Shown: in pieces, positions 1 to 6,210 of the stretch
How positions within the stretch are numbered: position 1 is the stretch's first letter
Layout: each line of letters starts with the position of its first letter
Origin: Treponema sp.
GTDB lineage: Bacteria > Spirochaetota > Spirochaetia > Treponematales > Breznakiellaceae
Length of the DNA stretch: 6,680 nucleotides
Reading direction: 5' to 3'
NCBI GenBank assembly: GCA_009786615.1
Contig: WQRS01000008.1
Span: 3,736-10,415, forward strand
Translations under genes and position numbers: made by a program
The notes under the pieces: generated by a model
Told to the model about the DNA's origin: nothing
What the model saw: the letters and a program-made list of their open reading frames with translations, nothing else
Database searches by the model: none

Positions 1-552
1 AAACTCATGGAAGGTTTTCAGGTAAAACCTGAATGTTTGAATCTTGTTGCCTGCGCTAAGGGTCCCGGCTCTTTTACCGGCCTGCGTATAGGCTATTCCC
101 TGGCAAAAGGTTTGGCTTTAGCCCTTGGAATACCGCTTGCCGCCGTCCCGACACTTGACTACATTGCCTATCCGCTTTCCGCCGCTCAGGGCATAGTAAT
201 CCCCGTTTTGGATGCCAAAAAGTGCTGTTTTTTCTCTTGCCTTTACCGCGGCGGAAAACGCCTTTCTGATTATGCTGATGCCACTTGCCGGCAAATAGCG
301 GACGAAATTGAAAAATATCAAACTCATAAAGATGAGCAAGTTGTGCTTTCAGGAAGCGGTGCCGGGATTTTGTATCCCCGCCTTCTGGAGTTTTTTAATA
401 AAGGCAATATTATCATAGACCCAAATGCCAAAAGAGGGCGGGGAAGGGAATTGATAGAAATAGCAAAAAGTACTATACTTGAAACAGGCAGCCTTGATTC
501 CGGGCCGCTTTATTTACGTAAAAGTGATGCTGAACTAAGCACAAAAAGGTAA
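1..552 (+). CDS. tsaB: TsaB (YeaZ), tRNA t6A biosynthesis protein, 5' end missing
   Basis: This is the 3' part of tsaB; the reading frame is open to the left edge, so the true start lies outside the window. TsaB is a catalytically inactive ASKHA-fold partner of TsaD that, with TsaE, helps transfer the threonylcarbamoyl group onto A37 of ANN-decoding tRNAs in the cytoplasm. The diagnostic block is KGPGSFTGLRIG, followed by AKGLALALGIPL and VPTLDYIAYPL; the C-terminal PLYLRKSDAE matches the usual family ending. About 183 residues are present. TsaB is usually about 220-240 residues with the GPGSFTG motif near residue 65-70, so roughly 50 N-terminal residues are missing. The ATG at position 7 is internal to the family domain and is not the start. 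The HD-GYP gene follows after 13 bases on the same strand, suggesting co-transcription. Family assignment is secure. Confidence 0.93.
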   Translation, partial: KLMEGFQVKPECLNLVACAKGPGSFTGLRIGYSLAKGLALALGIPLAAVPTLDYIAYPLSAAQGIVIPVLDAKKCCFFSCLYRGGKRLSDYADATCRQIADEIEKYQTHKDEQVVLSGSGAGILYPRLLEFFNKGNIIIDPNAKRGRGRELIEIAKSTILETGSLDSGPLYLRKSDAELSTKR

Positions 553-565
553 CTGAGTACAGGGA

Positions 566-1696
566 ATGAATAACAGGGTACACACACAAAACATAGAAAC
601 TGACAGCGATTTGGAACCGCTTGACATCATCAATTTGGATGATGATGCCCTGGAACCGTATTCGCGTGATAACTTAGAGGATCGTTTTGAAAATTATTTT
701 TCCCACCCGGCAAACCCGTATAAGCACACTTCGTTTCCGGTGATAGTATTAAGCAGCAAAATGAAAATTTTGTTCGCCAATGATGCCTGCGAAGAGCTTT
801 TTAGCGGCTTTTTTGATTTATCCGGTGCCTATTTTTTTGATGTTTTTGGTGCTACGTTTTGCATGAGTGAAATGAAAAATATTCATGACACCATTACCGG
901 AAGGGGGTCGCACTATTTCTGGAAAGGCGAAGTGCAGGTAAAATCCCGAAGTTTGATTTCTGTTTTGGTTAAGACGTATATTTTTCCCGCCCACACCAAC
1001 GAATTACGACCCACAGAATTTGTGGTGATGTTTGACAACGTAACCGAAGAAAATAAACGGCAGACAAGAAGCACCTTTATAAGCCTGCTTGAAGCATCAA
1101 AGTTGAAAGATAATGATACAGGCAATCATGTACTTAGAGTCAACCAATATTCTAAGTGCCTTTCGCAAGCGCTTTATAAATCCGGAAATCCCCAATGCAA
1201 CCGTATTGACGCGGACTTTATCGACAACATAGGCTTTCTTGCCTCTATGCATGATGTGGGAAAAATCGGAACACCTGATGATATATTAAACAAAAAAGGA
1301 CCTCTTCTGGAGTGGGAGCGGACGCTGATGCGTGAGCACACAAAAAACGGCGCTTTTATTCTTTCAAGTTACCCAAACCCAATGGCAAAGGAGGTTGCCC
1401 TTTCGCATCATGAGCGCTGGGACGGTTCAGGTTACCCGTATCAGCTTTCAGGTGATATGATTCCAGTTTCCGCCCGCATTGTCGCAATTGCCGATGTATA
1501 CGATGCGCTTAGGATGCGGAGGAGTTACAAACCGCCGTTCACCCATAAGGTGGCTTCTCAAAAAATTATCGAGGGCAAAGGGCGGCAGTTTGATCCGTTT
1601 ATGACCGATATTTTCACTTCCATCCATCACACTTTTGAAAAAATCTTTGAAAGCAACATAGAAGTACCTCACAGGAAAAGCGCCCTTCCTTTGTAA
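566..1696 (+). CDS. PAS-like sensor plus HD-GYP domain protein, predicted c-di-GMP phosphodiesterase
   Basis: A 376-residue predicted cytoplasmic signalling protein with no signal peptide or membrane segment. Residues 1-50 are acidic and probably disordered. Residues about 54-160 look like a PAS domain (FPVIVLSSKMKILFAND at the start, VVMFDNVTEENKRQ at the end). Residues about 165-365 are an HD-GYP domain, a family that hydrolyses the second messenger c-di-GMP. Its metal-binding and signature residues are all visible: H188, H229-D230 with K233, H258, H281-H282, D286, then GSGYP at 287-291, IADVYDAL at 307-314 and GRQFDP near 339-344. The enzyme is therefore predicted active; the PAS ligand is unknown. 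The ATG at 566 is the only plausible start because an in-frame TGA lies at 554-556. Its ribosome site is poor: AGGGA abuts the start and a weak GAG lies about 8 bases away, so coupling to tsaB is possible. The gene converges with csrA, leaving 25 bases between stop codons. Confidence 0.92.
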   Translation: MNNRVHTQNIETDSDLEPLDIINLDDDALEPYSRDNLEDRFENYFSHPANPYKHTSFPVIVLSSKMKILFANDACEELFSGFFDLSGAYFFDVFGATFCMSEMKNIHDTITGRGSHYFWKGEVQVKSRSLISVLVKTYIFPAHTNELRPTEFVVMFDNVTEENKRQTRSTFISLLEASKLKDNDTGNHVLRVNQYSKCLSQALYKSGNPQCNRIDADFIDNIGFLASMHDVGKIGTPDDILNKKGPLLEWERTLMREHTKNGAFILSSYPNPMAKEVALSHHERWDGSGYPYQLSGDMIPVSARIVAIADVYDALRMRRSYKPPFTHKVASQKIIEGKGRQFDPFMTDIFTSIHHTFEKIFESNIEVPHRKSALPL

Positions 1697-1728
1697 CAAA
1701 TATAACAAAAACTGACAGGTGTTACAAA
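1690..1728. terminator. Inverted repeat spanning the convergent stop codons, possible weak bidirectional terminator
   Basis: A perfect 9-base inverted repeat, TTTGTAACA at 1690-1698 and TGTTACAAA at 1720-1728, encloses a 21-base spacer. It covers the TAA of the HD-GYP gene (1694-1696) and the TAA of csrA (1722-1724 on the opposite strand). Outside it, AAGCGC (1678-1683) can also pair with GCGCTT (1732-1737) across a small internal loop. On the csrA strand this outer stem runs into a short TTTT; on the + strand no T-run follows. The stem is AT-rich and the loop long, so it is not a canonical intrinsic terminator. The position suggests it may separate the two convergent transcripts. Confidence 0.35.
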
Positions 1729-1973
1729 AGCGCGCTTGGCACATCACGTTTAGAGTCAAGTGCAATGTCAAGTTCCGGAAGAACCGCCGCTGATTGAGAT
1801 GCGGCTTTGTTTTCCGCTTTTATCGCGTCAAAAACTTCCTGACGGAAAACCTTGACCGATTTTGGCGCGTCAACGCCCAAGCGCACTTGATCGCCGCGTA
1901 TATCAATGATGGATATGCAAATATCTTCACCAATCATTATTTTTTCGTTGATCTTTCTTGACAGTATCAGCAT
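1722..1973 (-). CDS. csrA: CsrA carbon storage regulator, mRNA-binding translational repressor
   Basis: An 83-residue CsrA that begins [18 protein letters not shown] and continues [18 protein letters not shown]. CsrA dimers bind GGA motifs in mRNA leaders and block ribosome access; in flagellated bacteria with FliW the main known target is flagellin mRNA. The RNA-contacting L4 and R44 of the family are both present. The body is about 60 residues; a further tail of about 20 residues (ending [10 protein letters not shown]) goes beyond the E. coli type, as expected for CsrA proteins paired with FliW. The ATG at 1973 is chosen because the family starts exactly at MLIL and AAGGAAGG sits 4-7 bases upstream. 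The frame stays open 19 codons further, but those codons lie within fliW and do not resemble CsrA. The ribosome site overlaps the fliW stop codon (TAAGGAAGG), so translational coupling to fliW, 10 bases upstream, is likely. Confidence 0.96.
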   Translation of the reverse strand: MLILSRKINEKIMIGEDICISIIDIRGDQVRLGVDAPKSVKVFRQEVFDAIKAENKAASQSAAVLPELDIALDSKRDVPSALL

Positions 1974-1983
1974 AAAACCTTCC

Positions 1984-2433
1984 TTACTGGGTGACGTGCT
2001 TTGCGGCTTGAAGTTCCGCGCTGATGTCATGTTTGGTCTTCCAGCGCGAGTCAGTCAGCACCGCCTGAAAACCCAGCCGGTTTTCGCGGTTAATAATGAT
2101 AGGCCCCTGCAAGTTTGCCGTCATAGGGCTTCCGTCTGAAGGAATTGTGACAATTGAAAAAATGAGCGCCTTGCTTGGGTCAGTTACCCCAATGCGCAAA
2201 AGTTCCTCGTTATCGATATTCATTTCGTAATCAGGGCGAAAAAGAAACGGGTTTATGAGCACGAATGCAACCTGTTCCAGCTCCGTTGATTGAAGCCAGT
2301 AAAACGGCTGGCGCTCGGCATCCAAAATAGCGTAATCCTTAAAAGACTCAAAGCCCAAAATGCCAAAGGGAAAACTAATCTTTTGGCGTTCGGTAATTTC
2401 CATAGGCCCGTACGCTTTTGTCACAACTTTCAC
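1984..2433 (-). CDS. fliW: FliW flagellar assembly factor, CsrA antagonist
   Basis: A 149-residue FliW, near the usual family length of about 130-155. FliW binds either flagellin or CsrA in the cytoplasm: when flagellin is exported, freed FliW sequesters CsrA and relieves repression of flagellin translation. Family blocks are clear: [20 protein letters not shown] (residues about 18-37), FYWLQS (44-49), [10 protein letters not shown] (88-97), and [12 protein letters not shown] near 104-115 followed by GFQAVL and W-x-TKH. The start is GTG, not ATG: AAGGAG lies 6 bases upstream and the N-terminus [12 protein letters not shown] aligns with the family, whereas the first ATG (2403) would remove ten conserved-looking residues. 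It lies 42 bases after flgL and 10 before csrA. The fliW-csrA pairing is widespread and strongly supports both assignments. Confidence 0.96.
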   Translation of the reverse strand: MKVVTKAYGPMEITERQKISFPFGILGFESFKDYAILDAERQPFYWLQSTELEQVAFVLINPFLFRPDYEMNIDNEELLRIGVTDPSKALIFSIVTIPSDGSPMTANLQGPIIINRENRLGFQAVLTDSRWKTKHDISAELQAAKHVTQ

Positions 2434-2439
2434 AATCTA

Positions 2440-2445
2440 CTCCTT
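2440..2445 (-). promoter_or_regulatory. Ribosome binding site that fixes the GTG start of fliW
   Basis: AAGGAG on the - strand, 6 bases before the GTG at 2431-2433. It is a strong Shine-Dalgarno at ideal spacing and is the main reason to prefer GTG over the ATG eleven codons in. The surrounding CTTAAGGAG string is also found ahead of flgN. Confidence 0.75.
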
Positions 2446-2475
2446 AAGGGAAAAACCACTTGCGCTTTTCATATT

Positions 2476-3312
2476 TTAGCGCAGGAAATCAAGCAAGGTT
2501 TGAGGTATTATTCGTGCTGCCGTCTGCAAGGTTGCGCGGTGGGCAAACTCCATAGCGGCAAGATCAGTCGCCGCCTGAACCATATCCACAGCCGTTTCCC
2601 GCGCAAGCATCGCCGCTACGTTGGGAATTTCCTGATTAAGCCTTTGCCATGTCATGCTCGCGCGCTCCTGGCGGCTCCCTATGTCCGTAAGGCGGCTGAG
2701 CATATTGTCAAGGGATAAGTCAATGCCTGAAATCCCCAAACCGCCGATAAAGTCCTGATCCCCGCGCATCATAGCGTCACGAAGGCGAATAACCATGTCA
2801 AAAGCCGAACCGCCGACAACCCGCGCGCTAAGATCCCAGTTGGGAGCCGCCGGATCAACGTTAAGCTGGATAAGCCCCAGATCTTGCAGGGTGCTTGATC
2901 CCACCGCGTCTTCCATGCGTATCTGGTGGGGATTGGTGCCTGTGATGACAAGCCCCTGCGTGCTTGGGTCAACTGAAGCGCGCACGGCAGCACCTGACTC
3001 GTTTATGTTGGCGACAATCGCCGGAAGTGTGTCACCGGAGTGCACCAGTATTTCATGCCCGTTAATAAAAAACGAACCGCTTTCCAAAGCGCGCCAGCCG
3101 GAAGCGTCAAAGCCTGAAACTATTTGCATACGCTCAGCCCAAAAAGCCTCGCCTCCGCCAATGTCCAGTTGGGTAAAAGTGCGCTCGTGTATTTCAGTGC
3201 TGCGGGCGGGGCCTGCGCCGCGGTATTCCACGTTGACAATAAGCAAATCTGCCGTCGCCGGCCGTGCCGTGAACAAGCCTGAAAGGCTCGGTGAAAACCC
3301 TGTCGCCTGCAA
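2476..3312 (-). CDS. flgL: FlgL C-terminal fragment (downstream part of the frameshifted gene)
   Basis: Open frame for the remaining FlgL. Genuine homology appears to start at about 3241-3252 (ADLLIVNVEYRG) and runs to the end. It contains the central beta-rich domain (AFWAERMQIVSG, FFINGHEILV, ANINESGAAVRASVDPSTQG, LVITGTNPHQIRMED, LQDLGLI) and the C-terminal helix (MVQAATDLAAMEFAHRATLQ, then ARIIPQTLLDFLR). The first possible start, TTG at 3312, lies inside the GNRLFAG codons in the wrong frame and has no convincing ribosome site. This piece is therefore probably not translated independently. Confidence 0.75.
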   Translation of the reverse strand: MQATGFSPSLSGLFTARPATADLLIVNVEYRGAGPARSTEIHERTFTQLDIGGGEAFWAERMQIVSGFDASGWRALESGSFFINGHEILVHSGDTLPAIVANINESGAAVRASVDPSTQGLVITGTNPHQIRMEDAVGSSTLQDLGLIQLNVDPAAPNWDLSARVVGGSAFDMVIRLRDAMMRGDQDFIGGLGISGIDLSLDNMLSRLTDIGSRQERASMTWQRLNQEIPNVAAMLARETAVDMVQAATDLAAMEFAHRATLQTAARIIPQTLLDFLR

Positions 3313-3721
3313 AAAGGCGGTTCCCGTCAGGCGCTGTTGCGTTGGCGATCGCTGCCAGTTCTTCCATCAGCGCGTTTACTTCGATTGCCATGTGCCGCGT
3401 ATCTTCGGCGGTGAACGTTCCGTGCGCGCCTGTTACCGCCAGCTCCCGTATTCTTTGAAGCACATCAACTCCGCGCTGTAGGTGAATGTCGATGTGGTTA
3501 AAATGGTCGCGCGCAAAAAGCGTGTTATCTTCAAAGCGTTGAAGGCGTGTAAGAAACGAATCATAGCGAACAGCGCGGGCTGCACCAAGCGGATCATCGC
3601 GCAGGCGGTTAAGGCGGTTTTCGCTTGAAATCCTGTTTTGCTGATTTTGAATGGCATCCTCCTGGCGGCGCAGGAAGAACTGGATGTCCGTATTCGGCAT
3701 ATCAGTGGAAACGCGTCTCAT
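3194..3721 (-). CDS. flgL: FlgL N-terminal fragment (upstream part of the frameshifted gene)
   Basis: A 175-residue open frame carrying the N-terminal FlgL region. MRRVSTDMPN is the treponeme-type start; the conserved NRLNRLRDDPLGAARAVRY is near residues 36-53, and the long amphipathic helices expected of the D0/D1 domains include VDVLQRIRELAVTGAHGTFT (85-104). NATAPDGNRLFAGDRVFTEPF (127-147) is the hallmark block just after the first helical bundle. The last 19 or so residues, after GTAGD, do not look like FlgL and are probably out-of-frame translation. Alone, this product lacks the C-terminal helix needed to complete the D0 domain and should not assemble. Confidence 0.8.
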   Translation of the reverse strand: MRRVSTDMPNTDIQFFLRRQEDAIQNQQNRISSENRLNRLRDDPLGAARAVRYDSFLTRLQRFEDNTLFARDHFNHIDIHLQRGVDVLQRIRELAVTGAHGTFTAEDTRHMAIEVNALMEELAAIANATAPDGNRLFAGDRVFTEPFRLVHGTAGDGRFAYCQRGIPRRRPRPQH

Positions 3722-3722
3722 A

Positions 3723-5606
3723 TTAGGCTCCCATTCGGTTTATGATAACATCAAGCATCATATCGACAACGGTGATAAACCGCGCCGAAGCCGCATAACC
3801 GTGCTGAAACATGATCATGTTTGAAAGCTCTTCATCCATATTCACACCGGAAATTGACTGGCGCATTTGCTGGAGCTGCCGCATAACATTGTTTTGGGTT
3901 TCAAGCGCTACCATGCTTTGCTCGCCCAAAAGTCCTATGCGCCCGACGGAAAACGAGAAAAAGTCGTCAAAAGTGCGGTACTGACCAACCATAACTTCGG
4001 TGTTGCGTATTCCGGCAATCGCCATTGCCGCGTCTCCGTTGCCGGGACTTGCGGGGCGGCCGTTTTCACCAAAGCCTGCGGCGACCGCTTGAGGATCTCG
4101 GAAAAGCGCGGGATTCACTTCTATCCAGCCTGAAGGATGAGCTATTGGCGCGACTTGCCATGTTGTAGGCCCGCCGACTAACGAATCAACCGCGTCAGCC
4201 ACGTTCCATGAAAACGCGCCGTCAGGACCTGAAGCGGAAAGCAAACCCGCATAACCTTCAAGAAAACGCCCTGAGTCTTCTATGTGGCGGATTACAAAAT
4301 CAGGGAAATCGGGGTTTGCCGAAGGCGTTGCCGTTAAGGTCAACTGACCTTCGCGGTTAAGGCGCGCGGTGACTTCAGCCCCCGAATTGTTGATGCGGTT
4401 AATAACATCGGCTACGGTGTCGGTGGGAAAATAGGGAATGCTGATATTTGCCTGTGCGCCTGAAAGCGTGATAACACCTGAAAGCCCTACATGGGCGCGC
4501 GGCTCAAGGGTATTGGAACCTGAAACACGGAAAATGAAAGAAGAGTCGTAAACGCCGTCCCCGTCCATATCGTAATTACCGTTAATGTTTGTAACAAAAG
4601 GATGTTCGACAAAAAACTCAAGACCTGTAACGCCGTTAATGCCGTACGCGTTTGTGTGCACTTCGTTGACCAAACCCACAAAGTTCATCGTCATGTTGTT
4701 AAGGCTTTGAATTTCATTTCTGAGTGTGTAGTCGCGCAAATTAACCAGCGCGCCGAGGCTTCCGTTGCGCCCGTCTTCGCGCAGCTCAAGCGGGCTTCTT
4801 GTGTCACTCCACACCATGTTTGAAAAGCCTTCGTTGTTCGGCACAATGTCAATTTGGCGCCCTATGCGCCCCTGCACAAGAATAAAGCCGCTTGTATGAA
4901 GCATAAACTCATCCGGATCCCGTCTGTCCACGGCGATGTTTATTTTGGAAGCAAGTTCATCCACAAGCAGATCTCTGCGGTCAAATAGGTCGTTGGGGTT
5001 GTCCCCTTGCGCACGTATGCGTGTGATTGTCTCGTTCAGTTCCGCGATACGGGTGGAAAGGTCGTTGATCTGAAAAACCGTCATGCGAATTTCCTGATCA
5101 GTTCTTGCCTGCAAGTCACTTAATGTGTGGTAGCGCTGGTGGATGCTGTCGATAAGCGTCCTTCCCCGTTCCAAAACGGCGTGGCGCGGAACGGCATCGG
5201 CAGGATGCCTGCCCAGTTCCTGCCATGAATCCCAGAACATATCCATGTTACTGCGTATTGAATTAAAACCCGGCTCGTTGTAAATGCGCTCCAAATCCCG
5301 TATATAGCGATCTCGCGTCTGCCAATAACCTTCGGCTCCCGCCTGCGCCACAATGCGCCTGTCAAGGAGCTCATCGCGCAGGCGTGTGATGTTATTGGCG
5401 ATTACTCCCTGCCCGATTTGCCCGGCGGTTTCCGCTCTGGTAAGCCCGGGAAGGAAAATTGGGTCGAAGGTGCCAAACTCAACGCGCTGGCGGGAAAAGC
5501 CCGGCGTGTTTACATTTGTGAGGTTATGACCTGTGGTGTTTAAGGCGGTCTGGTGCGCCATAACGCCGCGCTTCCCGATTTGTATGCCAGAAAAAGTCGA
5601 AGTCAT
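3723..5606 (-). CDS. flgK: FlgK hook-filament junction protein (HAP1)
   Basis: A complete 627-residue FlgK, the first junction protein between hook and filament, exported by the flagellar type III apparatus; in spirochaetes it would sit in the periplasm. The N-terminus has the axial-protein signature ALNTTGHNLTNVNTPGFSRQ (residues 21-40). Coiled-coil-rich D1 helices follow to about residue 220 (DLFDRRDLLVDELASKINI at 207-225). The C-terminal D0 block is SGVNMDEELSNMIMFQHGYA (586-605), followed by ARFITVVDMMLDVIINRMG. The length exceeds that of enterobacterial FlgK (about 550) because of a large central variable region, which includes a DxDxDGxxD loop at 346-354 (DMDGDGVYD). AGGAG lies 6 bases before the ATG. 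flgN ends 15 bases upstream and flgL starts one base after the stop, so the genes are probably co-transcribed and flgL translation coupled. No disruption is seen. Confidence 0.97.
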   Translation of the reverse strand: MTSTFSGIQIGKRGVMAHQTALNTTGHNLTNVNTPGFSRQRVEFGTFDPIFLPGLTRAETAGQIGQGVIANNITRLRDELLDRRIVAQAGAEGYWQTRDRYIRDLERIYNEPGFNSIRSNMDMFWDSWQELGRHPADAVPRHAVLERGRTLIDSIHQRYHTLSDLQARTDQEIRMTVFQINDLSTRIAELNETITRIRAQGDNPNDLFDRRDLLVDELASKINIAVDRRDPDEFMLHTSGFILVQGRIGRQIDIVPNNEGFSNMVWSDTRSPLELREDGRNGSLGALVNLRDYTLRNEIQSLNNMTMNFVGLVNEVHTNAYGINGVTGLEFFVEHPFVTNINGNYDMDGDGVYDSSFIFRVSGSNTLEPRAHVGLSGVITLSGAQANISIPYFPTDTVADVINRINNSGAEVTARLNREGQLTLTATPSANPDFPDFVIRHIEDSGRFLEGYAGLLSASGPDGAFSWNVADAVDSLVGGPTTWQVAPIAHPSGWIEVNPALFRDPQAVAAGFGENGRPASPGNGDAAMAIAGIRNTEVMVGQYRTFDDFFSFSVGRIGLLGEQSMVALETQNNVMRQLQQMRQSISGVNMDEELSNMIMFQHGYAASARFITVVDMMLDVIINRMGA

Positions 5607-5621
5607 TCTTTACTCCTGATT

Positions 5622-6137
5622 TCAAAGCTGGTTGTTAAAAACCATGCTCTTCAAATCCTGCGATGCCCTTTGTCCCTTTCGGGTGTAAAGTTTTCCTCCC
5701 CGCCCGGGACAAATTGCCTCAAGATAGGCAGCGGCCATAACCTTTGCCTCGTTTACATAAGCCAAAAGGCTTTCGTTTAAGGCCTTCATTATGGAGGTTT
5801 CCGATTTCAGTTCGCGATACAAAAACGACAGTTCACTTGCCTCTTTGTTCGGTAAGCAGGTGATGAGCGTGTAAAAAGGAACTGTTTCCTCATCGCTTTC
5901 GCGTCTTCCTGACCATTTGCTTTTGAGAGCTGAAAAAAGCTGTATGCGCTGCTCTTCCAAAATCGTAAATTCTTCGCCAAGGGCGTTTACTTCAGTTGTT
6001 TTTTCTTCAAATGCCGCCCATTCTTTTGCAAGCACGGCACTGCGCACAGAAAATTGCGCTGATGATATTTTTTTCAGTATTTCTATTTCGCCCCTTAATA
6101 CGCTTACACATTCTTCAAAGCTCCAAGCATCCTTCAT
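5622..6137 (-). CDS. flgN: FlgN-like flagellar export chaperone for FlgK and FlgL
   Basis: A cytoplasmic, helix-rich protein of 171 residues (172 if the preceding ATG is used) with heptad-like stretches at about 10-30, 38-75 and 100-140. This fits FlgN, the chaperone that keeps FlgK and FlgL soluble and delivers them to the export gate. The C-terminal GKLYTRKGQ resembles the short Y-x-x-x-G element near the FlgN family end, and the length is somewhat above the usual 140-160. Sequence similarity in this family is weak; the call leans on position directly before flgK (15-base gap). Two adjacent ATGs precede the frame (6140 and 6137). AAGGAG is 2 bases from the first and 5 from the second, so the second is preferred. 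It is the first gene of the operon, downstream of the sigma-28-type promoter candidate. Confidence 0.8.
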   Translation of the reverse strand: MKDAWSFEECVSVLRGEIEILKKISSAQFSVRSAVLAKEWAAFEEKTTEVNALGEEFTILEEQRIQLFSALKSKWSGRRESDEETVPFYTLITCLPNKEASELSFLYRELKSETSIMKALNESLLAYVNEAKVMAAAYLEAICPGRGGKLYTRKGQRASQDLKSMVFNNQL

Positions 6138-6142
6138 CATAT

Positions 6143-6148
6143 CTCCTT
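6143..6148 (-). promoter_or_regulatory. Ribosome binding site of flgN, favouring the second ATG
   Basis: AAGGAG on the - strand. The tandem ATGATG follows, leaving 2 bases to the first ATG and 5 to the second; the latter is within normal spacing. The GGA core is also a minimal CsrA contact motif. Confidence 0.65.
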
Positions 6149-6161
6149 AAGCTTTTCCGTG

Positions 6162-6200
6162 AGCGGACGCGCTTAGCGCAGGCACGCAGCGGACACGCTT
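6162..6200. repeat. Short imperfect direct repeat in the flgN leader
   Basis: AGCGGACGCGCTT (6162-6174) and AGCGGACACGCTT (6188-6200) match at 12 of 13 bases with a 26-base period. On the transcribed - strand each copy contains AGCG-YGTC-CGCT, able to form a 4-base-pair mini-hairpin with a 4-base loop. A palindrome GCGCTTAGCGC (6169-6179) overlaps the first copy. The repeat lies between the predicted transcription start and the flgN ribosome site. The match is visible in the sequence; any role is unknown. Confidence 0.5.
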
Positions 6201-6210
6201 CTGTACTTTC

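Larger units (their letters stand above)
2476..3721 (-). pseudogene. flgL: FlgL hook-filament junction protein, interrupted by a net +1 frameshift
   Basis: The whole region encodes one FlgL (HAP3), which with FlgK forms the junction between the flagellar hook and the filament. The N-terminal half is in one frame (from 3721) and the C-terminal half in the next frame (ending 2476). Removing a single base would give about 414 residues, close to my recollection of treponeme FlgL length (roughly 410-425). Sensible FlgL sequence in frame 1 runs to about HGTAGD (residue 156); thereafter frame 1 turns into an Arg/Pro-rich tail (RRRPRPQH). In frame 2, LLIVNVEYRG continues the FlgL pattern. The shift therefore lies at about 3241-3271. 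One way to restore it is to remove a G from GACGGCAGA, giving GDADLLIVNVEY. No long homopolymer is present. The start ATG lies one base after the flgK stop, with GGGAG upstream inside flgK. It may be a true mutation or a sequencing error. Confidence 0.85.

Noticed and set aside
1448..1771. A 107-codon open frame on the - strand across the HD-GYP and csrA ends
   Set aside because: It is antisense to the conserved HD-GYP C-terminus and overlaps csrA in another frame; no ribosome site or family signal.
1974..2030. N-terminal extension of csrA by 19 codons
   Set aside because: The extension lies within fliW, does not resemble CsrA, and the internal ATG at 1973 has a strong ribosome site and gives the standard MLIL start.
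3194..3312. Programmed ribosomal frameshift in flgL
   Set aside because: The frame-1 stop (3194-3196) lies about 50 bases beyond where family homology changes frame. There is no slippery heptamer or stop at the crossover, and FlgL is not known to me to use recoding. Mutation or sequence error is simpler.
2795..3481. A 228-codon open frame on the + strand opposite flgL
   Set aside because: It is fully antisense to clear FlgL coding sequence, has no recognisable family features, and its long openness is explained by the GC-rich codon pattern of the opposite strand.
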